The position numbers and the translations under genes were made by a program. This document shows, piece after piece, positions 10,045-18,558 of a stretch of DNA of 64,000 nt. Position 1 is the first letter of the stretch. The number at the start of each line of letters is the position of its first letter. Source of the DNA: Balneola sp. (lineage in GTDB: Bacteria; Bacteroidota; Rhodothermia; Balneolales; Balneolaceae); contig JANQSE010000006.1 of NCBI GenBank assembly GCA_028284195.1, positions 62,001 through 126,000 on the forward strand. Direction: 5' to 3'. The notes under the pieces are model-generated. The model saw only the letters and a program-made list of their open reading frames with translations, made no database searches and was not told the DNA's origin.

Positions 10045-10070
10045 TAACGGTTAACAAAGAAGTTATCGAA

Positions 10071-10592
10071 ATGAAAAAAAGATTAGCTATAGGATTACTT
10101 TTTGTGCTTAGTACACTGCAAGTATCTGCACAAGTAAAAATAGGTTACACAAATCCGGAAGAGATTCTGGCACAATTACCGGAGGTACAGCAGATAGATA
10201 GAGAAATTAGTGAACTTTTAGCAACTAAAGACTCTTTACTGGCTATTAAAGCAAATGCACTGCAAAAAGAGTTAGACGACTATGAAGCAGTTGAAGCACA
10301 GCTTTCTCAGGAGCAGAAGCAGCAAAGGGAGCAAGATCTTCTCGCTAAAAATGATCAATTCGAAAAAGACAGGCAACAAAGTTTGAATGAGGTTCAGCAG
10401 CGGCAACTTGCGTTGATAACTCCCGTTCGAACACGGGTTTTTTCAGCAATTTCGGAAGTGGCAAGATCATTAGAGCTTGACTTGGTTATCAATAAAAGAT
10501 CGGCAAATGGAGAAGGGATCCTTTTTTATATGTCTAAAGATCAAACAGACATCACAGATTTAGTCATAGAAAAATTAAAACAATCAAAATAA
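10071..10592 (+). CDS. OmpH/Skp-family periplasmic chaperone, copy 2
   Basis: 173 residues with signal peptide (cleavage near VSAQ), the opening strand KIGYTNPEEIL, and a Q/E/K-rich coiled coil over about residues 40-110. Same architecture as its two neighbours. Eight bases separate it from copy 3, so it is part of the bamA transcription unit. Expected role: periplasmic holding of outer-membrane protein substrates; division of labour among the copies is unknown. Confidence 0.9.
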   Translation: MKKRLAIGLLFVLSTLQVSAQVKIGYTNPEEILAQLPEVQQIDREISELLATKDSLLAIKANALQKELDDYEAVEAQLSQEQKQQREQDLLAKNDQFEKDRQQSLNEVQQRQLALITPVRTRVFSAISEVARSLELDLVINKRSANGEGILFYMSKDQTDITDLVIEKLKQSK

Positions 10593-10599
10593 ATTCATC

Positions 10600-11136
10600 A
10601 TGTTAAAGAAGATTACAATTGGATTTGCACTAGTTCTTATTTCTTTCATCAGCATTAATGTTAGTGCACAAGAATTGAAAATTGGCTTTGTTAATCCTCA
10701 ATCGGTATTAGATAGGATGCCTGAAACTAAAGCTGTTCAACAAAAGTTGAAAAATTTTGCAGATAGAAAGGCACTGGAACTGCAACAAAAAGACCAAGAG
10801 TTCCAAAATGCGGTGGCAGCTTATGAGCAAAAGAAAGACGTAATTTCTGCACAGGCTAAGGAAGCCGAAGAACAAAAATTGCAACAAATGGGCCAGGAGC
10901 TTTCTAAGGCAGAGCAAACAGCACAGGTAGAACTCCAAGCAAAAAGAGCTGAGCTGTTGGGCCCACTTCAAACTCAAATAGCAGATGCTATTTCTGCAGT
11001 TGCTACGCGGGAAGGGTTGGCATTTGTGCTTAATACGGTGACGAGTACTGGTGATTTTATTATTCTATACGCTTCTGAAGAATATGCATCAAAGTATAAT
11101 ATCACTGATAAAGTAATGATAGAATTGGGGATTTAA
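10600..11136 (+). CDS. OmpH/Skp-family periplasmic chaperone, copy 3
   Basis: 178 residues: signal peptide ending at VSAQE, strand KIGFVNPQSVLDRMPE, a coiled coil over about 45-120, and a C-terminal region (AFVLNTVTSTGDFIILY) resembling copy 2. It is the last gene of the uppS-bamA-skp run and is followed directly by a strong hairpin terminator. The three tandem copies look like successive duplications with unequal divergence. Confidence 0.9.
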   Translation: MLKKITIGFALVLISFISINVSAQELKIGFVNPQSVLDRMPETKAVQQKLKNFADRKALELQQKDQEFQNAVAAYEQKKDVISAQAKEAEEQKLQQMGQELSKAEQTAQVELQAKRAELLGPLQTQIADAISAVATREGLAFVLNTVTSTGDFIILYASEEYASKYNITDKVMIELGI

Positions 11137-11162
11137 TCCTTAAAAATATAGTTTCGATATTT

Positions 11163-11197
11163 AAAACCGTTGAACAAGCCTCAACGGTTTTTTATTT
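11163..11197 (+). terminator. Bidirectional intrinsic terminator
   Basis: A perfect 11-bp stem (11163-11173 with 11181-11191), seven-base loop, and a T-run downstream on the + strand; on the other strand the arm ends in four Ts. It separates the bamA-skp unit from the convergent VWA gene, whose stop codon begins at the base after the stem. Confidence 0.9.
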
Positions 11198-12304
11198 TAT
11201 ATTTTTTCGCCTGTTCTGGATGTAATCTTCGAAAATATATCCACCAAGGTTATTCAACGAAGCAAAATAGGCCTTCCCTTTATTAGCTTCGGTCATTTCT
11301 CGAACAAACTTTTGCAAGTAAGGATCACTTGCTATCATAAAGGTGGTAATGGGGATTTTCTCTCTTCGGCATTTAACTGCTTCATCCAGAACCTTGTTTA
11401 CAATCTTTCTATCGAGCCCGAAGCTGTTTTTATACAACTTCCCATTCTCAATTATACATGAAGGCTTGCCGTCTGTAATCATGAAAATCTGCTTATTAGC
11501 AAATTTTTTTCTTTGGAGCAGATGCCGAGCTCTTTCCAATCCTTGTAATGTATTAGTATGGTATGGCCCCACCTTTAAATAAGGGAGGTCTTCTATGCTA
11601 ATTTCCCAGGCTTCGTTACCGAACACAATGATATCTAAAGAGTCTTTAGCATAATTCGACATGATTAATTCGGAAAGGGCCATAGCTACTTTTTTGGCTG
11701 GAGTGATTCGGTCTTCACCGTAAAGAATCATAGAATGGCTAATATCAATCAACAAAACGGTTGATACGGATGTATAATGATCCGTATCGTAAACAGAAAT
11801 GTCATCTTCATGAAGGTCAATGTTGTCGATAGAACTGTGATTGAGCATATTTAGCATTGTTCCAACTGTATCAATTTGGCCAATATCACTACCCGGATTC
11901 CATTTCTTTGTTTCGGACTGTCTTTCCAGTCCCTTGCCTGTATGTTGGGTTTTGTGAGAACCTAACCCTCCTTTTTCCAGATTCTTGAAAATTTCTTCTA
12001 AAGATTTTTGTCTAAGGCTACGTTCAGTTTTTCTGGTAATAACAACTACATTTTGCTTTTTATCATGTTCTATATAGCCGCGTTCTTTTAACTCGTCCAT
12101 AAAACTGCCTATTGAGTAGTCCTCATCAAACTGGTCGGTGATTTTATAATCTTTGTCTAGCTCAGTAAGCCAGTGTAGTGCCTGAGCTACATCCCCACTT
12201 GCAATAGTTAACAGCTCCTGGAAAAGATCCCAAAGTGTTTCAAAAGGCGGTTTTGTATAGCCTATTGCGTATTTGTCATTCCACTGTGAGTATTTAAAAT
12301 TCAT
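11192..12304 (-). CDS. VWA domain-containing protein
   Basis: 370 residues, no signal peptide or membrane segment. The C-terminal half (~175-355) is a von Willebrand A domain with a MIDAS metal site: LLIDISHSM (DxSxS), a Thr in the DRITPAKK region, and MITDGKPS. The N-terminal half is charged and unassigned. Similar stand-alone cytoplasmic VWA proteins often pair with MoxR-type AAA+ ATPases, but none is in this window. The gene stands alone between convergent and divergent neighbours, so its partner is unknown. Confidence 0.8.
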   Translation of the reverse strand: MNFKYSQWNDKYAIGYTKPPFETLWDLFQELLTIASGDVAQALHWLTELDKDYKITDQFDEDYSIGSFMDELKERGYIEHDKKQNVVVITRKTERSLRQKSLEEIFKNLEKGGLGSHKTQHTGKGLERQSETKKWNPGSDIGQIDTVGTMLNMLNHSSIDNIDLHEDDISVYDTDHYTSVSTVLLIDISHSMILYGEDRITPAKKVAMALSELIMSNYAKDSLDIIVFGNEAWEISIEDLPYLKVGPYHTNTLQGLERARHLLQRKKFANKQIFMITDGKPSCIIENGKLYKNSFGLDRKIVNKVLDEAVKCRREKIPITTFMIASDPYLQKFVREMTEANKGKAYFASLNNLGGYIFEDYIQNRRKNIK

Positions 12305-12375
12305 ATCTTATTTTTGTAACTAAATACTATTGAGCTGTAATCAGTTCCCGGAGTAGCTATTATTTTCCATTAAAT

Positions 12376-12993
12376 ATGATTGATCGATTAAAAATAGAAC
12401 GCAAATTATGGGCGGAAGGGTATGAAAGAGTTATGGGTTTAGACGAGGTAGGCAGGGGCTGCCTGGCAGGGCCTGTTGTTGCAGCTGGAGTAATTTTTAA
12501 GAGCGATATTAAGATTGCTGGTATTAAAGACAGTAAGAAGATTTCTGAAAGGGATCGGGCTGAGCTTGAATTAGAAATAAAAGAAAAAGCTTTGTTTTAT
12601 ATCATTCAGGAAGGTTCATTGAAGGAGATTTTTGATTTGAACATTCTTTGGGCATCAATAAAAACCATGCAAAAATGTGTAGAAACTGAGCAGGCAAATC
12701 CAGATTATTTACTTGTTGATGGTAATCGGTTTACTGCTTCATTGGTACCTCATACTTGTGTAATAAAAGGAGATGACAAGTCGATTTCAATTGGAGCAGC
12801 ATCTATTTTGGCAAAAAATTACAGGGATAGATATATGAAACGATTGGCGAATGACTTTCCTGAATTTAAATGGGAAAAGAATGTGGGTTACCCAACTCCT
12901 TATCATAAAAAAGCAATTAAAGAATTTGGGATTACTCCTCATCACCGAAAAGGATTTAATCTTGGTACTGAAAAAGCATATAAGAGAACTTAA
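12376..12993 (+). CDS. rnhB: Ribonuclease HII
   Basis: 205 residues. The type 2 RNase H active site is complete: GLDEVGRGCLAGP (Asp, Glu), LLVDGNRF (Asp) and IGAASILAKNYRD (Asp). It removes ribonucleotides and RNA primers from DNA-RNA hybrids. Its stop codon (12991-12993) overlaps the stop of the convergent rodA (12990-12992), leaving no intergenic terminator. Confidence 0.96.
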   Translation: MIDRLKIERKLWAEGYERVMGLDEVGRGCLAGPVVAAGVIFKSDIKIAGIKDSKKISERDRAELELEIKEKALFYIIQEGSLKEIFDLNILWASIKTMQKCVETEQANPDYLLVDGNRFTASLVPHTCVIKGDDKSISIGAASILAKNYRDRYMKRLANDFPEFKWEKNVGYPTPYHKKAIKEFGITPHHRKGFNLGTEKAYKRT

Positions 12994-14240
12994 CGGTAGA
13001 TACTGAAGTCTCTTTTATGAAAATCCATATTCAAGCAAATAGCCAGCATAAGTGAGTTAGTGAGGAATGCCGAACCGCCATAACTTACAAAAGGGAGAGG
13101 AATACCAATTACAGGGAGCAATGCTGTTGCACTACCAATATTAATTACAAAATGGATAAAGAAAACAGCAGTAATACTTACGGTTACCAGTTGGGCAAAA
13201 GGATGTTTGTGATTGCCTGCCAAATTCAAAAGGCGCATAAATAGGAATAAAAAAGTGATGATGAGAAACCCGAGGCCTACAAATCCAAACTCTTCGCCCA
13301 CTACACATGACACAAAATCTGTCCATTGTTCAGGAAGAAAACGTAATTGGGTTTGTGTGCCTTCTAAAAATCCCTTTCCCAGAATACCGCCTGATCCTAT
13401 TGCTGTTTTGGCCTGAATTACATTCCATCCGGCGCCTGTTGGGTCAAAAGCTGGATTTGTAAAGGCTGTAATCCTTGCAATTTGGTGGGGTTGAAGAATA
13501 TCCGTTAAAGCAATGTTTACACCTATTACTGTGATTATCCCGGTAATCAATGATGTTACTGTTAGCCATACTCTTTTTTGTATGAAAAAGATTAAAGCTG
13601 AAATAAAAATAGTGGCAATAGCTCCCAGCTTCCAGTCAAATACAGTGAGGTAAAGTGTTAAAGCAGGAGATACGATATAAATGGAAACTCCGTATGGTAA
13701 ACCCGACCAAAATAGCATTACCGGTATCAAAGCCAGAAAAACAATAGCAGTACCAAAATCATTTTGCAAAATTACTAATGCAGTAGGTATTAGTATCATT
13801 AATACAGCAATGAAAGCGTACCGGATATTTTCAGCGGAGATATCTCTTCGGCTGGTGAGGTAGTGAGCAGTTGCCAGGATAGTGGCAATTTTCATTAATT
13901 CACTTGTTTGAAAGTTAGCAGGCCCGATTCTCAGCCAGCTTTTTGCTCCGTTTATTTCAGCCCCAAAAAGCAATGTACATATCATAAGTATCAGCATGAT
14001 GCCATAAAACATATAAGAAAGTGGCATATAAGTTCTTGGAGTAAAGAATTGAAACCCAATTACCAAAAAGATGGACAAGCCAACCCAGGCAAGTTGTTTC
14101 GCAAAGTTATTTTTTATGAATGAGGGAAGAAATGCTGCTACCGGACCCTGGGTGGCACTATAAATAGCAAAAAGACCAATAGTGGCTAAAACTAACCAGG
14201 CAAAAATTATAGACCAGTTTAAATCCCGAAAGTTATTCAT
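12990..14240 (-). CDS. rodA: Rod shape-determining glycosyltransferase RodA (SEDS family)
   Basis: 416 residues with about ten hydrophobic membrane segments. SEDS signatures: SWLRIGPANFQTSELMKI, the GAGWNVIQAKTAIGSGGILGKG loop and the terminal LPFVSYGGSA. It polymerises glycan strands during cell elongation together with PBP2. It starts eight bases inside the mrdA end and is the last gene of the mre operon. Its stop overlaps that of rnhB on the other strand. Confidence 0.95.
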   Translation of the reverse strand: MNNFRDLNWSIIFAWLVLATIGLFAIYSATQGPVAAFLPSFIKNNFAKQLAWVGLSIFLVIGFQFFTPRTYMPLSYMFYGIMLILMICTLLFGAEINGAKSWLRIGPANFQTSELMKIATILATAHYLTSRRDISAENIRYAFIAVLMILIPTALVILQNDFGTAIVFLALIPVMLFWSGLPYGVSIYIVSPALTLYLTVFDWKLGAIATIFISALIFFIQKRVWLTVTSLITGIITVIGVNIALTDILQPHQIARITAFTNPAFDPTGAGWNVIQAKTAIGSGGILGKGFLEGTQTQLRFLPEQWTDFVSCVVGEEFGFVGLGFLIITFLFLFMRLLNLAGNHKHPFAQLVTVSITAVFFIHFVINIGSATALLPVIGIPLPFVSYGGSAFLTNSLMLAICLNMDFHKRDFSIYR

Positions 14241-16086
14241 TCTCGATAACTTCTAGTTCAGCTTCAGAGTTGTCTTCTCTGGGTTCAAAAGTAAGTACAT
14301 GGTTATATATCCAGTTTCTGGATATTTCACCTTTTAGATATTTCTCGATAATAAGAGAAGCAATTGGAACAGCTGAACGGGATGCCCATCCTGCATTTTC
14401 TAAAAATACAGTTACAACAACTTCAGGGTCGTTGAATGGAGCAAAAGAAGTGTACCAGCCATGCGAAAATCCCAATGGATTTTGTGCAGTACCGGTTTTC
14501 CCAGCTATTTCGATATCTTTAACAGAGCCATATACCTGTCCACTTCCCTCAAGAACATTTCTTCTCATGCCGTTTTTTACTGTTTCTAGGTAGTAGCTCT
14601 GAACCCAGTCAATCTTTTCTACAAAGTTATCGGTGTAATTAATAGTGCCATCCGCTTTTTCTATTGCATGAACCAGATGGGGTTTAATTTTATAGCCACC
14701 ATTTACAATTGAACTTGTCATTTGAGCAATTTGAAGGGGAGAAGCAGAAACAAGTCCCTGGCCAATTCCAAAATTAAGGATATCGCCCAGTCCCCACTTT
14801 CCTTTACCAAACCGTTGATTGAGATAAGTACTATCAGGTAAAATGCCTCGGTTAGCACTTGGAAGGTCAATTTTATTTGGAATACCTAATCCAAAATCTT
14901 TTGCCAGTTTGCTCCAGGTGTTCAATTTACCCGAGGTGGCAATTTTATCCATTACATGCAAGAAGTAAGTGTTGCTTGAATGCGCTATTGCATCTTCCAT
15001 GGTATAATTTCCGGGTTCAGCCAGATCTTTATAAGGCCTGCCCCGAATATAATAACCACTATTATAGATTTCGGTTTTTGGGGTAACGATTCCAAGATGC
15101 AGTCCTATTATACCCATTAAAGGTTTAAAAGTAGAGCCCGGCGGCTGTCTGCTTGAGATAGCTCTGTTGTAAAGCGGCCGAGTAGAATCCGAATTAATAA
15201 ATTGCCAATATTCTTTATCGATTCTTCCGGCTAGTTTTCTCACCTCATATTCAGGAGAGCTTACTAAGGCCAATATTGCTCCTGTTTTAGGATTCATAGC
15301 TACCACGCCACCGCTTTTTCCTTTCATTAATTGTTCGGCGAAAATTTGAAGCTCTGCATCAATAGTGGTATATATGTTATCACCTTGAACGGGAGGCTGT
15401 GAATTACGTTGGTCAGGAAAATCGCCCAATGATTGGCCAAGAGCATTCACTTTTAGGTAGTTAATACCCAGGTCTCCTTGTAGCGTATCCTGATAAATCA
15501 GTTCCAGCCCGCTCTTACCAATTTTATCTCCTAATCGAATAGATTCTGATTGTTGATAGTCCTGTTTGTCAGCTTCCCTTAAATAACCAAAAATATGAGA
15601 GCCTGTCATTTCTGTGGGATAGTTTCGCTTACTGTCTATTTGATGCCCTATACCCGGCAACCTCCAAAGATTTTCCTGAACAAGTGAAAACGTTTTAAAA
15701 TCTATATCTGTTAGCAGTTTTGAAGTTCTGAACCGGGAGTATCTTCGTGCTTCATTTACTAGTGCATTAATTAAACTATCCGGTTCTCCCAGTAAATCTG
15801 CCAACAAAGGGATGTTTTCGTTATCAAAATCGATAGGGGTTATCGTTACTGAGTAAATCGGTTGGTTATCAACCAACAAGGTCTTATTTCTATCATAAAT
15901 CAAACCACGTGCAGGTTCTATATACTCTTGCCGGATTGAATTTTTCTCTCCCAGCTCATCGTAAATATCGTATTGGATTATTTGTAAGTAGAATACCCTT
16001 CCTAGTATAATAAAGCATGCTAAACCCATAATTAATTGCAAAGCAATTATAGAAGTCCGGGTTCTATTTGATGAGTGAATGCTCAA
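14233..16086 (-). CDS. mrdA: Penicillin-binding protein 2 (elongation transpeptidase)
   Basis: 617 residues, class B PBP. One N-terminal membrane helix (~12-30), a PBP dimerisation domain with the RGLIYDRN motif, then the transpeptidase: SxxK at PGSTFKP (catalytic Ser), SSN (SxN) and AGKTGTAQ (KTG). It crosslinks peptidoglycan with RodA during elongation. The start is TTG at 16086, overlapping the mreD stop TGA; no ATG lies before the membrane helix, so translational re-initiation is likely. Confidence 0.95.
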   Translation of the reverse strand: MSIHSSNRTRTSIIALQLIMGLACFIILGRVFYLQIIQYDIYDELGEKNSIRQEYIEPARGLIYDRNKTLLVDNQPIYSVTITPIDFDNENIPLLADLLGEPDSLINALVNEARRYSRFRTSKLLTDIDFKTFSLVQENLWRLPGIGHQIDSKRNYPTEMTGSHIFGYLREADKQDYQQSESIRLGDKIGKSGLELIYQDTLQGDLGINYLKVNALGQSLGDFPDQRNSQPPVQGDNIYTTIDAELQIFAEQLMKGKSGGVVAMNPKTGAILALVSSPEYEVRKLAGRIDKEYWQFINSDSTRPLYNRAISSRQPPGSTFKPLMGIIGLHLGIVTPKTEIYNSGYYIRGRPYKDLAEPGNYTMEDAIAHSSNTYFLHVMDKIATSGKLNTWSKLAKDFGLGIPNKIDLPSANRGILPDSTYLNQRFGKGKWGLGDILNFGIGQGLVSASPLQIAQMTSSIVNGGYKIKPHLVHAIEKADGTINYTDNFVEKIDWVQSYYLETVKNGMRRNVLEGSGQVYGSVKDIEIAGKTGTAQNPLGFSHGWYTSFAPFNDPEVVVTVFLENAGWASRSAVPIASLIIEKYLKGEISRNWIYNHVLTFEPREDNSEAELEVIENE

Positions 16087-16559
16087 TTTGAATCGCCTTT
16101 AAGAATAAAAAGAATAGTACCGATTACTGCAGTATATGTACTACATCCTACTAATAAAATTATTGGTGAAAATCCATACGTATAGGTATCCAGGAAGTTT
16201 GAAAAAGCCATATAAAATACATTGTGTAAGATTGCAGCTCCCCAGACAAAACCAAATACTTGCCACGTTAACAGCCTAACATTAGAGTTCCGGGCAATTA
16301 TTTTGTACAGCAAGAATGTTGTTAATGTTTTAGCAAACATATTAATGCCCCAAATATCGAAAAGTGCATCCTGAAACAGCCCGAAGCCTGCCGCAAAGAA
16401 AAGAACTTCGGTTCTGTTATATCTCAATGCAGTCCATAAAACAAAAACAAGAACCGGATCAACAAAAGCTCCCAGTATGGTGAGGTATTGAAAAATAAGT
16501 ACATGTGACAGCACGAAAATAATTCCAACTATAATATGTTTAGTTACATTACTTCTCAT
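16083..16559 (-). CDS. mreD: Rod shape-determining protein MreD
   Basis: 158 residues and almost wholly hydrophobic, about five membrane helices; the sequence is weakly conserved, so the call rests on size, hydropathy, the motif FGLFQDALFDIWGINMFAKT, which is MreD-like, and position between mreC and mrdA. It is an inner-membrane component of the elongasome. It overlaps mreC by four bases (ATGA) and mrdA by four. Confidence 0.88.
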   Translation of the reverse strand: MRSNVTKHIIVGIIFVLSHVLIFQYLTILGAFVDPVLVFVLWTALRYNRTEVLFFAAGFGLFQDALFDIWGINMFAKTLTTFLLYKIIARNSNVRLLTWQVFGFVWGAAILHNVFYMAFSNFLDTYTYGFSPIILLVGCSTYTAVIGTILFILKGDSN

Positions 16560-17398
16560 TCAAAGATATCCTCAAACTGATTTTGCAAATCAGAAATGGT
16601 TGTATCAGCTACAAAGTGAATAACAAACCCTTGAGAGGCATCTGCTAACGATGCGGATGGTTTCAGAAATATACGCTGAGTTTCTTGTCCTTCCTCGAAT
16701 TCAAATCGGGTTACGGTACCTATTGGAATACCTTTAGGAAATTCGTTGCTGAAACCCGAAGTAACCACAGTATATCCTTCTTTAACAGGAATAGTTTGAG
16801 GGACAAAGTCGATAACCATCTCAGAAAGGCTTTCTCCATCCCAGGAAACAATTCCTGGTGCCTGATTCTCAAGTATAACCCCGCTGACTCTGAATAAGCT
16901 GTTGTTATAAGGCAAAACCAGAGAATATCTTCCGGAGGTTAAAATAACCTTTCCCAGCAATCCATCCGAAGTTACCAAAGGCATTCCTACAGTAACTCCA
17001 TCTTTTGTGCCCGAGTCAATGGTTAGCGAATTATTAATCCCCATGAGCTCTTTTCCAATAATTAGTGTTGGGGAAAGTTCAAATAAAGATGAATCCTGGA
17101 AAGCCAGTAAATTCCTTAGTTTTTCATTTTCAAGTTCAAGCGATCTTAATCTGCTAAGTTCATCCTGCAAAAGTATATTTTGTCGCTGAAGGTAGGTGTT
17201 TGTTTTTAAGGCTTGCCGGTAAATCCGGATATTTGCGAGAGGAGTTTGAAGAATGCTAACTGTGACTGCTGAAAGTTGGCGTAGGCTGTTTATACCGCCC
17301 TGATTTCTGTTAACCGCAATGCTGACAGAAAGTAAAACCAGAAAGGCAGCAATTATATAATCTTTAGCTTCTCCAACTTTAAGGATTTTAAATTGCAT
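16556..17398 (-). CDS. mreC: Rod shape-determining protein MreC
   Basis: 280 residues: a short cytoplasmic tail, one membrane helix (~13-28), a coiled coil with leucine pattern (~60-95, LQDELSRLRSLELENEKLRN) and a periplasmic beta-barrel domain (LTIDSGTKDGVTVGMPLV). It links cytoplasmic MreB filaments to the periplasmic synthases. Twelve bases after mreB; four-base overlap with mreD. Confidence 0.94.
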   Translation of the reverse strand: MQFKILKVGEAKDYIIAAFLVLLSVSIAVNRNQGGINSLRQLSAVTVSILQTPLANIRIYRQALKTNTYLQRQNILLQDELSRLRSLELENEKLRNLLAFQDSSLFELSPTLIIGKELMGINNSLTIDSGTKDGVTVGMPLVTSDGLLGKVILTSGRYSLVLPYNNSLFRVSGVILENQAPGIVSWDGESLSEMVIDFVPQTIPVKEGYTVVTSGFSNEFPKGIPIGTVTRFEFEEGQETQRIFLKPSASLADASQGFVIHFVADTTISDLQNQFEDIFE

Positions 17399-17410
17399 TC
17401 ATAGTCAGGA

Positions 17411-18475
17411 TTAAGAGATCACAGGTCGATAGTACTCCAGGTTCTCAAGGATAGCTCCGGTACCTCTAACAACCGCCGTAAGTGGGTCTTCAGCAATATG
17501 CACCGGAAGATCGGTGGTTTCCATAATGAGTTTATCTAAATTTTTTAACAAAGCTCCACCACCTGTAAGCATGATTCCCCGATCCAGAATATCAGCTGAA
17601 AGTTCAGGTGGTGTTTGCTCTAGTGATTTTGTGATAGACTCAACAATAGTATTAACCGATTCGGCAATAGCTTCGCGGGCATCTTTTGAAGTAATATGGC
17701 GTGTTCTTGGAACACCGTTAACTAAATCACGGCCTTTGGTAATCATTTCCAACTCTTCATCAAGAGGTGCAGCAGAGCCAATTTCGCATTTAATTTTTTC
17801 GGCAGTTCGTTCACCAATCAAAAGGTTATGGTTTCTTCGGAAGTAGTTAATAATGTCTTCGTTCAATTCATCACCACCCAGCCTTACTGATTGGGCATAC
17901 ACAATTCCGGACAGGGCAATAACAGCAATTTCTGTAGTACCGCCGCCAATATCAACGATCATACTACCAACTGGCTCATGAACATCTAATCCAATACCAA
18001 TTGCCGCCGCCATGGGTTCATCTACCAGATATACTTCTTTTGCACCCGCATGCTCAGCACTATCACGTACAGCCCGTCTTTCTACTTCAGTGATACCACT
18101 TGGCACACAAATAACCATTTGCCGTGTTGACGAATACCATTTCATTTTCACTTTTTTGATCATTCCTCTGATCATATGCTCGGCAACTTCAAAATCTGCA
18201 ATTACTCCATCTCTTAATGGACGAACAGTTCTGATGTTTCTATGGGTTTTTTCATGCATTAAACGAGCTTCGTGCCCTGTAGTAACAGGAATATTATTTT
18301 GATTTAACGCCACAATGCTGGGTTCGTCAAGTACAATTCCTTCTCCCCGCGAATAAATAAGTGTGTTTGCGGTTCCTAAATCGATTGCGATATCGGTGTA
18401 TAAAAAGTCGAAAAGTCCTTTTTTCTGTTTGCTTTTCGAAGAGGCTGATGACGGAATACCGTAGTTGTCTGACAT
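17411..18475 (-). CDS. mreB: Rod shape-determining actin-like protein MreB
   Basis: 354 residues of actin fold: phosphate 1 loop AIDLGTANTLIY, VCVPSGITEVERRAV, phosphate 2 loop DIGGGTTEIAV and adenosine motif LTGGGALL. The ~20-residue Ser/Lys-rich N-terminal extension before the core may carry a membrane-contact role. MreB filaments direct lateral wall synthesis. First gene of a five-gene operon mreB-mreC-mreD-mrdA-rodA, with purH 83 bases upstream on the same strand, an order shared with many Bacteroidota. Confidence 0.97.
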   Translation of the reverse strand: MSDNYGIPSSASSKSKQKKGLFDFLYTDIAIDLGTANTLIYSRGEGIVLDEPSIVALNQNNIPVTTGHEARLMHEKTHRNIRTVRPLRDGVIADFEVAEHMIRGMIKKVKMKWYSSTRQMVICVPSGITEVERRAVRDSAEHAGAKEVYLVDEPMAAAIGIGLDVHEPVGSMIVDIGGGTTEIAVIALSGIVYAQSVRLGGDELNEDIINYFRRNHNLLIGERTAEKIKCEIGSAAPLDEELEMITKGRDLVNGVPRTRHITSKDAREAIAESVNTIVESITKSLEQTPPELSADILDRGIMLTGGGALLKNLDKLIMETTDLPVHIAEDPLTAVVRGTGAILENLEYYRPVIS

Positions 18476-18558
18476 TACTACTAATAGATGATGTTAAAGG
18501 TGCTTGCTAGTAATTTTGGGAAAATAAGGGAATGCCACTGTATATGCGAAAATTAATT

